A stretch of DNA of 64,000 nucleotides from contig NC_014830.1 of assembly GCF_000184685.1 (NCBI RefSeq), positions 2,728,001-2,792,000 on the forward strand, written 5' to 3'. The position numbers and the translations under genes were made by a program. Shown here piece by piece: positions 34,166-41,629 of the stretch. Positions within the stretch are counted from its first letter, which is position 1. Each line of letters opens with the position of its first letter. The notes under the pieces are model-generated. The model had not been told where the DNA came from. It ran no database searches and worked only from the letters and a program-made list of their open reading frames with translations. This DNA is from Intrasporangium calvum DSM 43043. GTDB taxonomy: Bacteria; Actinomycetota; Actinomycetes; Actinomycetales; Dermatophilaceae.

Positions 34166-36523
34166 TCAGTCCTGGGCCTCGTAGGTCATCCCGAACCCGA
34201 AGGGGTAGAGCGCCCCGTCGGCGGTCTCGTCGTAGCCGGGCAGATCGCTCTTCTGCTCCTCGACCGCCGCCCGGGTCCCGGCCAGCGCGAACGGCAGCCG
34301 TCCCTGCGGCGCGAAGTCACCGGACAGGACGTCCATCAGGGCGGTGTCGCTCATCCCGAAGCCGGCCACGATGGCCCCGGCGTCCCGGAGGCCGCTCGCG
34401 TCGTCGAGGACGAACGGCTGGCGGAAGTAGACGTGGAGGACGACCTTGCTCGGGTCGCCGACCTCGGCCATCACCTGCTGGATCGTGCTCAGCGACGGCA
34501 CGACCTGCCACGACTGCGCAGTCTCCATGCCGCTGAAGTCGAGGATGCTCGACTCCCACGGGTAGGAGCCGCCGAAACGGAGGCCGCTGTCCGTGCACGC
34601 AGTCGCACCGTAGGAGACGCAGGCGTCCGACTCCCCGTACGGGCTCTCCCCGTCGAGGCCCGCCGTCCCGGGCATGACGATCGGGCTGAGGTGGTCCGGG
34701 TTGAGGCCGGTCGCCGGGTCGTTGCTGCGGTAGGCGGCCGTGTTCTTGTTCTTGGCCGTCATCGAGATGATGACGTAGTCGGCACCAGCGGCGCTCGGAC
34801 GGGGTGTCCCGGCCGGCACGTTGCCGTTGATGACCTCGTAGCCGTGGCCCGCGACCGTCTCCTCCTTGAAGTCACCGAGGATGTAGACCTTCGACCCCGC
34901 CTTGAGGGGGAGCACCTTGCTGCCGTCGGGCCCCTCGTTGTTCTGGAGGAGGACCGCCGACTTCCGCTGGAGGTCGAGCCCGACGGCCCGGTTCTCCTCG
35001 TTTCCGACGGTGGCCGTGGCGACGGACTCATCGACATAGGGGTTCTCGAAGAGACCCATCCGGAACATCGGTTCGAGCAACCGGGTCGCGGCGAGGTCGA
35101 CCCGCTCCTGCGAGACGAGGCCCGCGCCGACGAGGTCGGTGATCGTCCTGACGTCATGGAAGCCGGACAGCGTGTCGGTGCCGCCGTTGATCGCGGCGGC
35201 GACACGCTCCGGGACGGTCGCGGTCTCGAGGCCCCAGGCGCGGTCGTTGATGATGCCCGTGTCGGAGTTGACGTAGCCCTTGAAGCCGAGCCGGCCGCGG
35301 AGCAGGTCGTTGACGATCTGCGACGAGAAGGCCATCCCGGTCTGGTCATAGGTGACACCGTCGTAGGTGACATCCATCGGCACGCCGTAGTAGGGCATGA
35401 TCGCCGCGACACCCGCGTTGATGGCCGCCTGGAACGGCTTGAGGTGGTAGCCGAAGCCGTCTCCGGGATAGACCTGGGTCTTGCCGAAGGCGTAGTGCGG
35501 GTCCAGCCCGAGCTCCTGGGGGCCGCCGCCGGGGAAGTGCTTGAGCGTCAGCGCGACGTCGGTGTCGGGGCTCAGCGCGGTGCCGTCCGCACCGACGGGG
35601 CCCTGCAGGGTGCCGACGAGGGTCTCCATGATGTTCGCACCGAGGTCGGCGTCCTCGGTGAAGGTCTCGTGGGTGCGGTACCAGCGCGGCTCGGTCGACA
35701 GGTCGGCCATGTAGCCGTACATGCCGCGCAACCCGATCGAGGCCCACTCCTGCCCCATCACCTGCGCGAAGTCCCTGACCACGGACATGTCGCCGGCGGT
35801 GGGGGCCGTCCCCGTCCGTCGGGCCTCCTCACCGAGGGCGGCCGCGGCGATGCCGGCCTCCTTGGGAAAGGCGGAGAAGGCGCCGGCGGACTCGTTGATG
35901 CCGGCGCGCGCGTCAGGGTCGATGTGGTTGCGGGCGTTCGACTTGAACAGCGTCGGGATGCCGAGACGGGTGGCCTCACTCAGCTGCTGGACGCTGTTGG
36001 TGAACTTCGCCGCCTCGGCAGGAGTCACCGAGATGCGCGTGCCGAAGCCCCCCGTCTCTGCCGTGCACAGCGCCTGGTCCGGGCTCGTCACCGTGTTGCG
36101 GAAGACGAACCGGTGCATCTTCTGGTCGTCGATGTAGTCGGCGGCGAGAGCCGGCACCGTGCCACGCTCCCCCGTCGCGACGTCGCACGAGGCGTTGAGC
36201 GTGTCGACGAGCATGAGGCCGGCCTTCTCCTCGAGCGTCATCTGCCGGACCAGGTCGGCGACCCGGTCGGCCACCGGCCGACGCCAGTCCTCGTAGGTGT
36301 CGAGCCGTCCGTTGTCGTTGAGGTCCTTGAAGGTGCGCCCCTTGACGGTGATCAGCTCCTTGGCCCGGGCGTCGAGGACCGGTGGGCGACCGTGGTTGCC
36401 CTCGTCCGCCGCGGCTGCATCAGGTGCAGCCGTCGCACTGAAGGCCAGCGCGAAGGTGAGGGGAAGCGCCGCGGAGACGCCGAGGATGCCACGACGACGT
36501 CGCGAGCGTGGGAGTGTCTTCAT
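34166..36523 (-). CDS. Secreted glycoside hydrolase family 3 protein
   Basis: 785 residues with a Sec-type signal (basic n-region, hydrophobic core about residues 13-31, Ala-rich cleavage region). A small EF-hand-like loop, DLNDNGRLDTYE (67-78), follows. The GH3 barrel contains LKHFPGGG near 328 and the catalytic nucleophile Asp421 in KGYVNSDTGI. A C-terminal GH3_C-type sandwich ends in LYPFGFGMTYE. It is likely to remove terminal beta-linked sugars from oligosaccharides outside the cell; the sugar is not evident. GAGGAA precedes ATG 36523. Operator D lies just upstream. Confidence 0.88.
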   Translation of the reverse strand: MKTLPRSRRRRGILGVSAALPLTFALAFSATAAPDAAAADEGNHGRPPVLDARAKELITVKGRTFKDLNDNGRLDTYEDWRRPVADRVADLVRQMTLEEKAGLMLVDTLNASCDVATGERGTVPALAADYIDDQKMHRFVFRNTVTSPDQALCTAETGGFGTRISVTPAEAAKFTNSVQQLSEATRLGIPTLFKSNARNHIDPDARAGINESAGAFSAFPKEAGIAAAALGEEARRTGTAPTAGDMSVVRDFAQVMGQEWASIGLRGMYGYMADLSTEPRWYRTHETFTEDADLGANIMETLVGTLQGPVGADGTALSPDTDVALTLKHFPGGGPQELGLDPHYAFGKTQVYPGDGFGYHLKPFQAAINAGVAAIMPYYGVPMDVTYDGVTYDQTGMAFSSQIVNDLLRGRLGFKGYVNSDTGIINDRAWGLETATVPERVAAAINGGTDTLSGFHDVRTITDLVGAGLVSQERVDLAATRLLEPMFRMGLFENPYVDESVATATVGNEENRAVGLDLQRKSAVLLQNNEGPDGSKVLPLKAGSKVYILGDFKEETVAGHGYEVINGNVPAGTPRPSAAGADYVIISMTAKNKNTAAYRSNDPATGLNPDHLSPIVMPGTAGLDGESPYGESDACVSYGATACTDSGLRFGGSYPWESSILDFSGMETAQSWQVVPSLSTIQQVMAEVGDPSKVVLHVYFRQPFVLDDASGLRDAGAIVAGFGMSDTALMDVLSGDFAPQGRLPFALAGTRAAVEEQKSDLPGYDETADGALYPFGFGMTYEAQD

Positions 36524-36614
36524 CAGGGTGTTCCTCTGTGAACTCGATGGGGAGACGGGTGGTGGGGTGGGGCCCGGTCCGGGACACGCTCGTGCCACCT
36601 CCCCCGAGGCCCCA

Positions 36615-36634
36615 ACGAGTTGCCATGAGTTGCA
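36615..36634 (-). promoter_or_regulatory. Candidate operator D upstream of the GH3 gene
   Basis: The minus strand reads GCAACTCATGGCAACTCGT within this interval: two 10-bp units, the first lacking its leading G. It lies about 92 bp before the GH3 start. Confidence 0.7.
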
Positions 36635-36659
36635 GCGGCGCCCGGACCGGCCGCCGGGC

Positions 36660-36689
36660 GGCAACGGTCGGCAACTCGTGGCAAGCCCT
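36660..36689 (+). promoter_or_regulatory. Candidate operator E upstream of gnd, three units
   Basis: Three successive 10-bp units with GGCAAC-type starts: GGCAACGGTC, GGCAACTCGT, GGCAAGCCCT. It lies about 130 bp before the gnd start. Confidence 0.7.
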
Positions 36690-36758
36690 GTGCACCCACG
36701 GGACGTTCTGCCTGAATGGAGGAGACCGCCCGGCGTCGCGGGGACGAGCGAGCCAGCC

Positions 36759-36770
36759 CAGCGGCATACG
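36759..36770 (-). repeat. CGTATGCCGCTG motif upstream of gnd
   Basis: Exact core followed by GGCT, between operator E and the gnd start. Confidence 0.9.
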
Positions 36771-36819
36771 GCCCGTTGCGTCCCGCCGGCGTCGACCACC
36801 ATCTCCGCAAAGGAACACC

Positions 36820-38256
36820 GTGAGCACCCCTGCGCAAGCGAACATCGGCGTCATCGGCCTCGCCGTGATGGGCAGCAACCTGGCCCGGAACCTGGCCCGC
36901 CACGGGCACACCGTCGCCGTCTTCAACCGGACCCACGCACGGACCCTCGCGCACCTCGAGTCGCACCGGGCGGAGGGCGCGTTCGTCGGGGCGGAGACGC
37001 TCGAGGAGTTCGTCGCAGCGCTCGTCCGGCCACGCAGGGTCGTCATCATGGTCCAGGCCGGACCCGGGACGGACGCGGTGATCGACCAGCTCGCACCGCT
37101 CCTCGAGGAGGGCGACATCATCGTCGACGGGGGCAACGCCCACTTCGAGGACACCCGGCGACGCGAGGCGCGGCTGCGCGAGGTGGGGCTCCACTTCGTC
37201 GGCACCGGAATCTCGGGCGGGGAGGTCGGCGCGCTCGAGGGCCCCTCGATCATGCCGGGCGGCTCGCCGGAGTCCTACGCCGCGCTCGGCCCCATCCTCG
37301 AGTCGATCGCGGCCCAGGTCGACGGCGAGCCGTGCTGCGCGCACCTCGGCCCGGACGGCGCCGGCCACTTCGTCAAGATGGTCCACAACGGCATCGAGTA
37401 CGCCGACATGCAGTTCATCGCCGAGGCCTACGACGTGCTGACGGCGGCGGGGCTGACCGCCCCGGAGGCCGCGGACGTCTTCCGCGAGTGGAACACCGGC
37501 GAGCTCGACTCCTTCCTCATCGAGATCACCGCCGAGGTCCTCGACCAGGTCGACGCGGCGACGGGCCGGCCCCTCGTCGAGCTCATCGTCGACGCAGCCG
37601 AGCAGAAGGGCACCGGCCTCTGGACCGTCCAGACCGCACTCGAGCTCGGGGTTCCCGTCTCGACGATCGCCGAGTCGGTCTTCGCCCGGTCCGCGTCCGG
37701 TGACCGGGCGGTCCGGGAGGCGGCACGGGGAGTGCTCCGCGGGCCCGACCGGGAGCTGCCGGCCGTCGAGCGCCGCCAGCTCGTCGACGACGTGCGGGAC
37801 GCGCTGTGGTCGTCCAAGGTCGTCGCCTACGCCCAGGGGCTGGAGCAGATCCGCAAGGCGAGCGACGAGTACCACTGGGGCGTCGACATCGCGACGGTCG
37901 CGCGGCTGTGGCGCGGCGGCTGCATCATCCGGGCCCGCCTGCTCAAGCAGATCAGCGACGAGTACGCCGTCGGTCGGCTCGCCACGCTCCTCGTCGCGCC
38001 GAGCATCCGGTCCGGACTGGCCGAGCGCCAGGGTGCCTGGCGACGCGTCGTCGCGGCCGCCACCACCGCGGGCGTGCCCGTTCCCGGGTTCTCGAGCGCG
38101 CTCGCCTACTACGACACCGTCCGAGCCGAGCGTCTGCCCGCCGCGCTCGTCCAGGGGCTGCGCGACAACTTCGGGGCGCACACCTACGGACGGGTCGACC
38201 GCGCCGGCGCCTTCCACACGCTGTGGTCCTCCGACCGCACCGAGGTCCAGCTCTGA
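36820..38256 (+). CDS. gnd: 6-phosphogluconate dehydrogenase, decarboxylating
   Basis: A 478-residue enzyme oxidising 6-phosphogluconate to ribulose-5-phosphate and CO2. The nucleotide-binding loop is IGVIGLAVMGSNLARNLA (from residue 9), the substrate loop is GISGGEVGALEGPSIMPGG (130-148), and the catalytic Lys186 is in GHFVKMVHNGIEY. The C-terminal helical domain is complete, the full-length homodimeric type. GTG 36820 has AAAGGAA upstream; the longer frame has no ribosome site. It is followed eight bases later by larE, so the pathway's last enzyme and the cofactor genes are probably one transcript. Confidence 0.95.
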   Translation: MSTPAQANIGVIGLAVMGSNLARNLARHGHTVAVFNRTHARTLAHLESHRAEGAFVGAETLEEFVAALVRPRRVVIMVQAGPGTDAVIDQLAPLLEEGDIIVDGGNAHFEDTRRREARLREVGLHFVGTGISGGEVGALEGPSIMPGGSPESYAALGPILESIAAQVDGEPCCAHLGPDGAGHFVKMVHNGIEYADMQFIAEAYDVLTAAGLTAPEAADVFREWNTGELDSFLIEITAEVLDQVDAATGRPLVELIVDAAEQKGTGLWTVQTALELGVPVSTIAESVFARSASGDRAVREAARGVLRGPDRELPAVERRQLVDDVRDALWSSKVVAYAQGLEQIRKASDEYHWGVDIATVARLWRGGCIIRARLLKQISDEYAVGRLATLLVAPSIRSGLAERQGAWRRVVAAATTAGVPVPGFSSALAYYDTVRAERLPAALVQGLRDNFGAHTYGRVDRAGAFHTLWSSDRTEVQL

Positions 38257-38264
38257 GCGCGCCG

Positions 38265-39155
38265 ATGAGTCAGACTGACGTCATGGACGTCCACGCTCCG
38301 CTCCCCCCCGCGCTCGCGGAGCCGGCTGATGCCGTGAGCCGGCACATCGTCGCCCGTATGCCGCTGGGCTCGGTCGGGCGCCTCGGCGTGGCCTTCTCCG
38401 GGGGCGTGGACTCCGGCCTCCTCCTCGCGCTCGCCATCCGGACGCTCGGGGCCGAGCGCGTGCTCGCGGTCATCGGGGTCTCGCCGAGCCTGGCCCGGGA
38501 CGAGCTCCACGGTGCCCGCGACGTCGCGGCGGCGATCGGGGCCCCGGTCGTCGAAGTCGCGACCCACGAGGGCGACCACCCCCGGTACCGCGCCAACGGA
38601 CCGGACCGCTGCTTCTTCTGCAAGGACGAGCTGTTCACCCGGATCACCGACGAGGTGGCGGGGCGGCACGGGCTCGTCGCGGTCGCCTACGGCGAGAACG
38701 CCGACGACGCGCGGCGCCCCGACCGGCCCGGGGCCCGGGCGGCGACGAACCATCACGTGCTCCGCCCCCTCGCGGACGCCGGTCTGGGGAAGTCGGACGT
38801 GCGGGCGCTGGCGCGGGGCCTGCGGCTGCCGAACGCCGACAAACCGGCGGCCCCGTGCCTCGCCTCACGCATCCCGCACTTCACGGAGGTCGACCCGGCC
38901 AGGCTGGCCCAGGTCGAGGCCGCGGAGCAGGGCCTGCGCCGGCTCGGGTTCGGCGACTGCCGGGTTCGTCACCACGGTGAGGTCGCTCGCGTCGAGCTGC
39001 CCGAGGCCGACCTCGCTCGCGCCATGGAGCCGGCGATGCGCTCGGCTGTCCACGGTGTCGGGACTGCGGCCGGCTTCCGGTTCGTCGCAGTCGACGTGAA
39101 CGGCATCCAGTCCGGCGCCTTCACGCTCCCCCTGGTCCCGGTGAACCATGGCTGA
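38265..39155 (+). CDS. larE: LarE, sulfur transferase for the nickel-pincer cofactor
   Basis: A 296-residue PP-loop ATPase (SGGVDS at 45-50) that adenylates the pincer precursor and donates sulfur to its carboxyls. Three cysteines stand out: Cys116 and Cys119 in RCFFCK, and Cys198 in APCLASRIP. Single-cysteine LarE proteins sacrifice the residue at the 198 position, whereas three-cysteine forms carry a [4Fe-4S] cluster that passes on sulfide. This pattern suggests the cluster type (inference). ATG 38265 is the chosen start, 38283 an alternative. Codons 31-34 (MPLG) come from the CGTATGCCGCTG motif. Confidence 0.93.
   Translation: MSQTDVMDVHAPLPPALAEPADAVSRHIVARMPLGSVGRLGVAFSGGVDSGLLLALAIRTLGAERVLAVIGVSPSLARDELHGARDVAAAIGAPVVEVATHEGDHPRYRANGPDRCFFCKDELFTRITDEVAGRHGLVAVAYGENADDARRPDRPGARAATNHHVLRPLADAGLGKSDVRALARGLRLPNADKPAAPCLASRIPHFTEVDPARLAQVEAAEQGLRRLGFGDCRVRHHGEVARVELPEADLARAMEPAMRSAVHGVGTAAGFRFVAVDVNGIQSGAFTLPLVPVNHG
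38355..38366 (+). repeat. CGTATGCCGCTG motif inside larE
   Basis: Exact core followed by GGCT. It is read in frame as Arg-Met-Pro-Leu-Gly just before the PP-loop strand. Confidence 0.9.
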
Positions 39156-39843
39156 CGCCGAGTCCGCCGGCCTCCAAGGGATCGCCGAGCTCGACCTGAC
39201 GCGCGCAGCCCGGCGGGGCTATCCCGAGGCGGTCTACTGCGCGGGCAAGTCACCCGACCAGGTGGCGGCCATCGCCCGCGCGCTCCGGGACGCGCACGCC
39301 GCGGGCGCGACGACCGGCTCCGCCCTGTTCACCCGTGCGTCGGCCGACCACGCCGAGGCAGTCCTCCGGGTGCTGCCCGACGCGGTCCACGACGAGGTCG
39401 GGCGGATTCTCGCCTGGCCGCCGCGGGCGCCCGAGCCGACCGGCGGGCTCGTCGCGGTGCTGTGTGCCGGCACCTCCGACCTCCCGGTGGCACGCGAGGC
39501 GGTCGTCACCCTCACCTATCTCGGCCGCCCGACCGAGCTCGTCGTCGACATCGGCGTGGCCGGCCTCCACCGGGTGCTCGCGAGACAGGACCTCATCGAC
39601 TCCGCGCGGGCCATCGTCGTCGTCGCGGGGATGGACGGCGCGCTCGCTTCGGTCGTCGCCGGCCTGGCCCATGCCCCGGTCGTGGCGGTGCCGACCTCGG
39701 TCGGCTACGGGGCGGCCTTCGAGGGGCTGGCTCCGCTGCTGTCGATGCTCAACGCCTGCGCGCCGGGCGTGGGCGTGGTCAACATCGACAACGGTTACGG
39801 CGGGGGCCACCTCGCCGCCCAGATCGCCGCCCCGACCTCCTGA
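39148..39843 (+). CDS. larB: LarB, pyridinium-3,5-biscarboxylic acid mononucleotide synthase
   Basis: A 231-residue PurE-like carboxylase. It carboxylates and hydrolyses nicotinic acid adenine dinucleotide, the first step of the nickel-pincer cofactor. The C-terminal PurE-fold half has VLCAGTSDLPVAREA, VVAGMDGALASVVAGL and VPTSVGYG. Cys204 in NACAPGVGVVNIDNGYGGG is the likely counterpart of the catalytic cysteine described in LarB. The start overlaps larE by eight bases. It converges on larC with 51 bp between the stops. Confidence 0.94.
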   Translation: MADAESAGLQGIAELDLTRAARRGYPEAVYCAGKSPDQVAAIARALRDAHAAGATTGSALFTRASADHAEAVLRVLPDAVHDEVGRILAWPPRAPEPTGGLVAVLCAGTSDLPVAREAVVTLTYLGRPTELVVDIGVAGLHRVLARQDLIDSARAIVVVAGMDGALASVVAGLAHAPVVAVPTSVGYGAAFEGLAPLLSMLNACAPGVGVVNIDNGYGGGHLAAQIAAPTS

Positions 39844-39894
39844 GTCGCGGAGGATCTCCGACTGGTCTCGGCGACCGGCGTGCGCCTGGGTGGG

Positions 39895-41178
39895 TCAGAG
39901 CGTGGCCCCCGGGGTGAGGCCGGCCGCCGCGGCAGCGGCCACCGCGGCGTCGAGGACGACGCGGACCGGCCGCTCCAGAGCCGTCGCCGCCGCCTCGACA
40001 TCCGCGAGCTCGGGCGTCGCCTGCACGACCCGGCCCTCGCGGTGCGCGACCTTGATGCCGACCCGACGTCCCTCGACATCGACGTCGACCCACTGGCGGG
40101 GCAGCGCCCAGCGGTCCACGATGGTGCGACGTACCCCGATGGTGCTCGTCAGGGTGAGCACGAGGTCCCGAAGCCGTGCCTCGTCCTCCCGGCGGCCGAG
40201 GACCGACAGCGTGTGCGCTGGACGCCCCTTCTTCATCAGGATCGGCGTCAGCCAGGCGTCGGCGGCCCCCGCATCGAAGAGAGACGCGAGCACCGAGGGC
40301 CAGACCCGGGGATCGAGGTCGTCGACGTTGGCCTCGAGCACGGTGAGCGTCGTCTGTTCCAGCTCGGCTGGGACAGTGGAGGACTCGGTGTCGGACTCGG
40401 TGTCGGACTCAGCCGGGGCGGCCGCTCCGGCGCGACCGAGCACGGCCCGGACGACATTCGCGCGACCCTCGACGTCCTTGCTGCCCGCACCGGCGCCGAC
40501 GGCGGTCAGCTCCATCTTGGGCAGCGGACCCTGGCCCGACGCGAGCGTGGTGACGAGGGCGACCCCGGTGGGTGTCGCCAGCTCTCCGTCCCCGACGGCG
40601 TCGAGCACCCAGCCGACCGCCAGCCCCAGCACCGCTGGGACCGGCACGGGGATGCGGCCGTGCGCGCCGTGGACCGAGCCGGAGCCGACGGCGATGACGC
40701 TCGCGACGACCTCGGAGACCGCGAGGTCCTCGAGCGCCGCGCACACGCCCACGACATCGGCGATCGAGTCCCAGGCGCCGACCTCGTGGAAGTGCACGTC
40801 CGCGACCGGCACGCCGTGCACCTGTGCCTCGACCCGAGCCAGCGCCTCGAACACCGCGTGCGCCCGGTCGACGACCCGCTGGGGCAGCTCGGCCCCCCGG
40901 ACGAGGCGCTCCACCTCGGCCCACGTCCGGTGCGGCTGGTCGTCGATCGCTGACTCCACGTCGACCTTGACCGCCCGCATCCCGGCGCGCACCGTCTCCG
41001 TTGCGCGGATCCGCACGGCTCCCGGGATGACCGCCTCGACCGCCGCGCGGACTCGGTCGAGGGAGGCGCCCGCGTCGACGAGTGCCCCGAGGAGCATGTC
41101 CCCCGCCACCCCCGCGGACGCGTCGATCCAGAGGACCGAGCCCGGACGGTCCAGTGACGTGGGTGGAGTCTCAGGCAT
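39895..41178 (-). CDS. larC: LarC, nickel insertion enzyme for the pincer cofactor
   Basis: A 427-residue CTP-dependent cyclometallase that inserts nickel into the sulfurated pincer. N-terminal motifs are WIDASAGVAGDMLLGAL (residue 17 on) and VHFHEVGAWDSIADVVG (128-144), followed by ELATPTGVAL. A Glu/Ser/Asp/Thr-rich linker near residue 270, made by a short DNA repeat, joins the C-terminal half (LEANVDDLDPRVW, PILMKKGRPAHTL). The two halves are one frame here, not split as larC1/larC2 by a frameshift as in Lactobacillus. It is transcribed toward larB. Confidence 0.94.
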   Translation of the reverse strand: MPETPPTSLDRPGSVLWIDASAGVAGDMLLGALVDAGASLDRVRAAVEAVIPGAVRIRATETVRAGMRAVKVDVESAIDDQPHRTWAEVERLVRGAELPQRVVDRAHAVFEALARVEAQVHGVPVADVHFHEVGAWDSIADVVGVCAALEDLAVSEVVASVIAVGSGSVHGAHGRIPVPVPAVLGLAVGWVLDAVGDGELATPTGVALVTTLASGQGPLPKMELTAVGAGAGSKDVEGRANVVRAVLGRAGAAAPAESDTESDTESSTVPAELEQTTLTVLEANVDDLDPRVWPSVLASLFDAGAADAWLTPILMKKGRPAHTLSVLGRREDEARLRDLVLTLTSTIGVRRTIVDRWALPRQWVDVDVEGRRVGIKVAHREGRVVQATPELADVEAAATALERPVRVVLDAAVAAAAAAGLTPGATL

Positions 41179-41224
41179 GGCCTCAGGCTAGGCCCTGCCC
41201 TCTCCCCCGTACCTCCCACCGCCG

Positions 41225-41303
41225 CCCACCGCAACACACCCGGGTCTCGAGTGGTCATGCCGCCTGCAGCCGGGATGCCCACGCGGTAAGCGGGTGTGTT
41301 GCC
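41225..41303. repeat. 79-bp element with 12-bp terminal inverted repeats, copy 1
   Basis: Differs from copy 2 at only two adjacent bases. GCAACACACCCG near the left end is matched inverted by CGGGTGTGTTGC near the right. It lies in the 451-bp gap between the larC start and the CNNM genes and contains no gene I can support. Confidence 0.9.
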
Positions 41304-41312
41304 CAGGTCAGC

Positions 41313-41324
41313 CGTATGCCGCTG
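41313..41324 (+). repeat. CGTATGCCGCTG motif between the two 79-bp elements
   Basis: Exact core followed by AGCT, ten bases after 79-bp copy 1. Confidence 0.9.
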
Positions 41325-41336
41325 AGCTCAGGCCCC

Positions 41337-41417
41337 GATACACGCCCGGTCCGCGCCCTCCCCGATACACGCCCGGTCCGCGCCCTCCCCGATACACGCC
41401 CGGTCCGCGCCCTCCCC
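41337..41417. repeat. 27-bp tandem repeat, three exact units
   Basis: Unit starts GATACACGCCCGGTCCGCGC. It lies between the two 79-bp copies. The open frames it creates (DTRPVRALP repeated) look like artefacts of the repeat. Confidence 0.95.
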
Positions 41418-41463
41418 GCTACCGGCCTTCCCACTCCCAGACCCGCACTCCCAGACCCCCAGT

Positions 41464-41542
41464 CCCACCGCAACACACCCGGACCTCGAGTGGTCATGCC
41501 GCCTGCAGCCGGGATGCCCACGCGGTAAGCGGGTGTGTTGCC
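41464..41542. repeat. 79-bp element with 12-bp terminal inverted repeats, copy 2
   Basis: 77 of 79 bases match copy 1, in the same orientation and 239 bp apart. See copy 1 for the terminal repeats. Confidence 0.9.
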
Positions 41543-41591
41543 GGGTGAGACGGGGGTGGGCAGGGAGGGTGGCTGGGAGGGGAAGCGAGCC

Positions 41592-41603
41592 CAGCGGCAT
41601 ACG
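41592..41603 (-). repeat. CGTATGCCGCTG motif downstream of the CNNM operon
   Basis: Exact core followed by GGCTCG, 26 bp past the stop of the CNNM gene ending at 41630. Confidence 0.9.
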
Positions 41604-41629
41604 GCTCCAGCTGAGGAAGCCCGGGAGTC

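Noticed and set aside
19875..41542. Integrated island using tRNA-Arg as attachment site
   Set aside because: I found no integrase, no duplicate of the tRNA 3' end near 41 kb, and composition and the 12-base motif are the same inside and outside the region.
41225..41542. Small proteins encoded in the 79-bp and 27-bp repeats
   Set aside because: Translations are repeat-made (DTRPVRALP, MGIPAAGGMTTR) in several frames with no ribosome sites.
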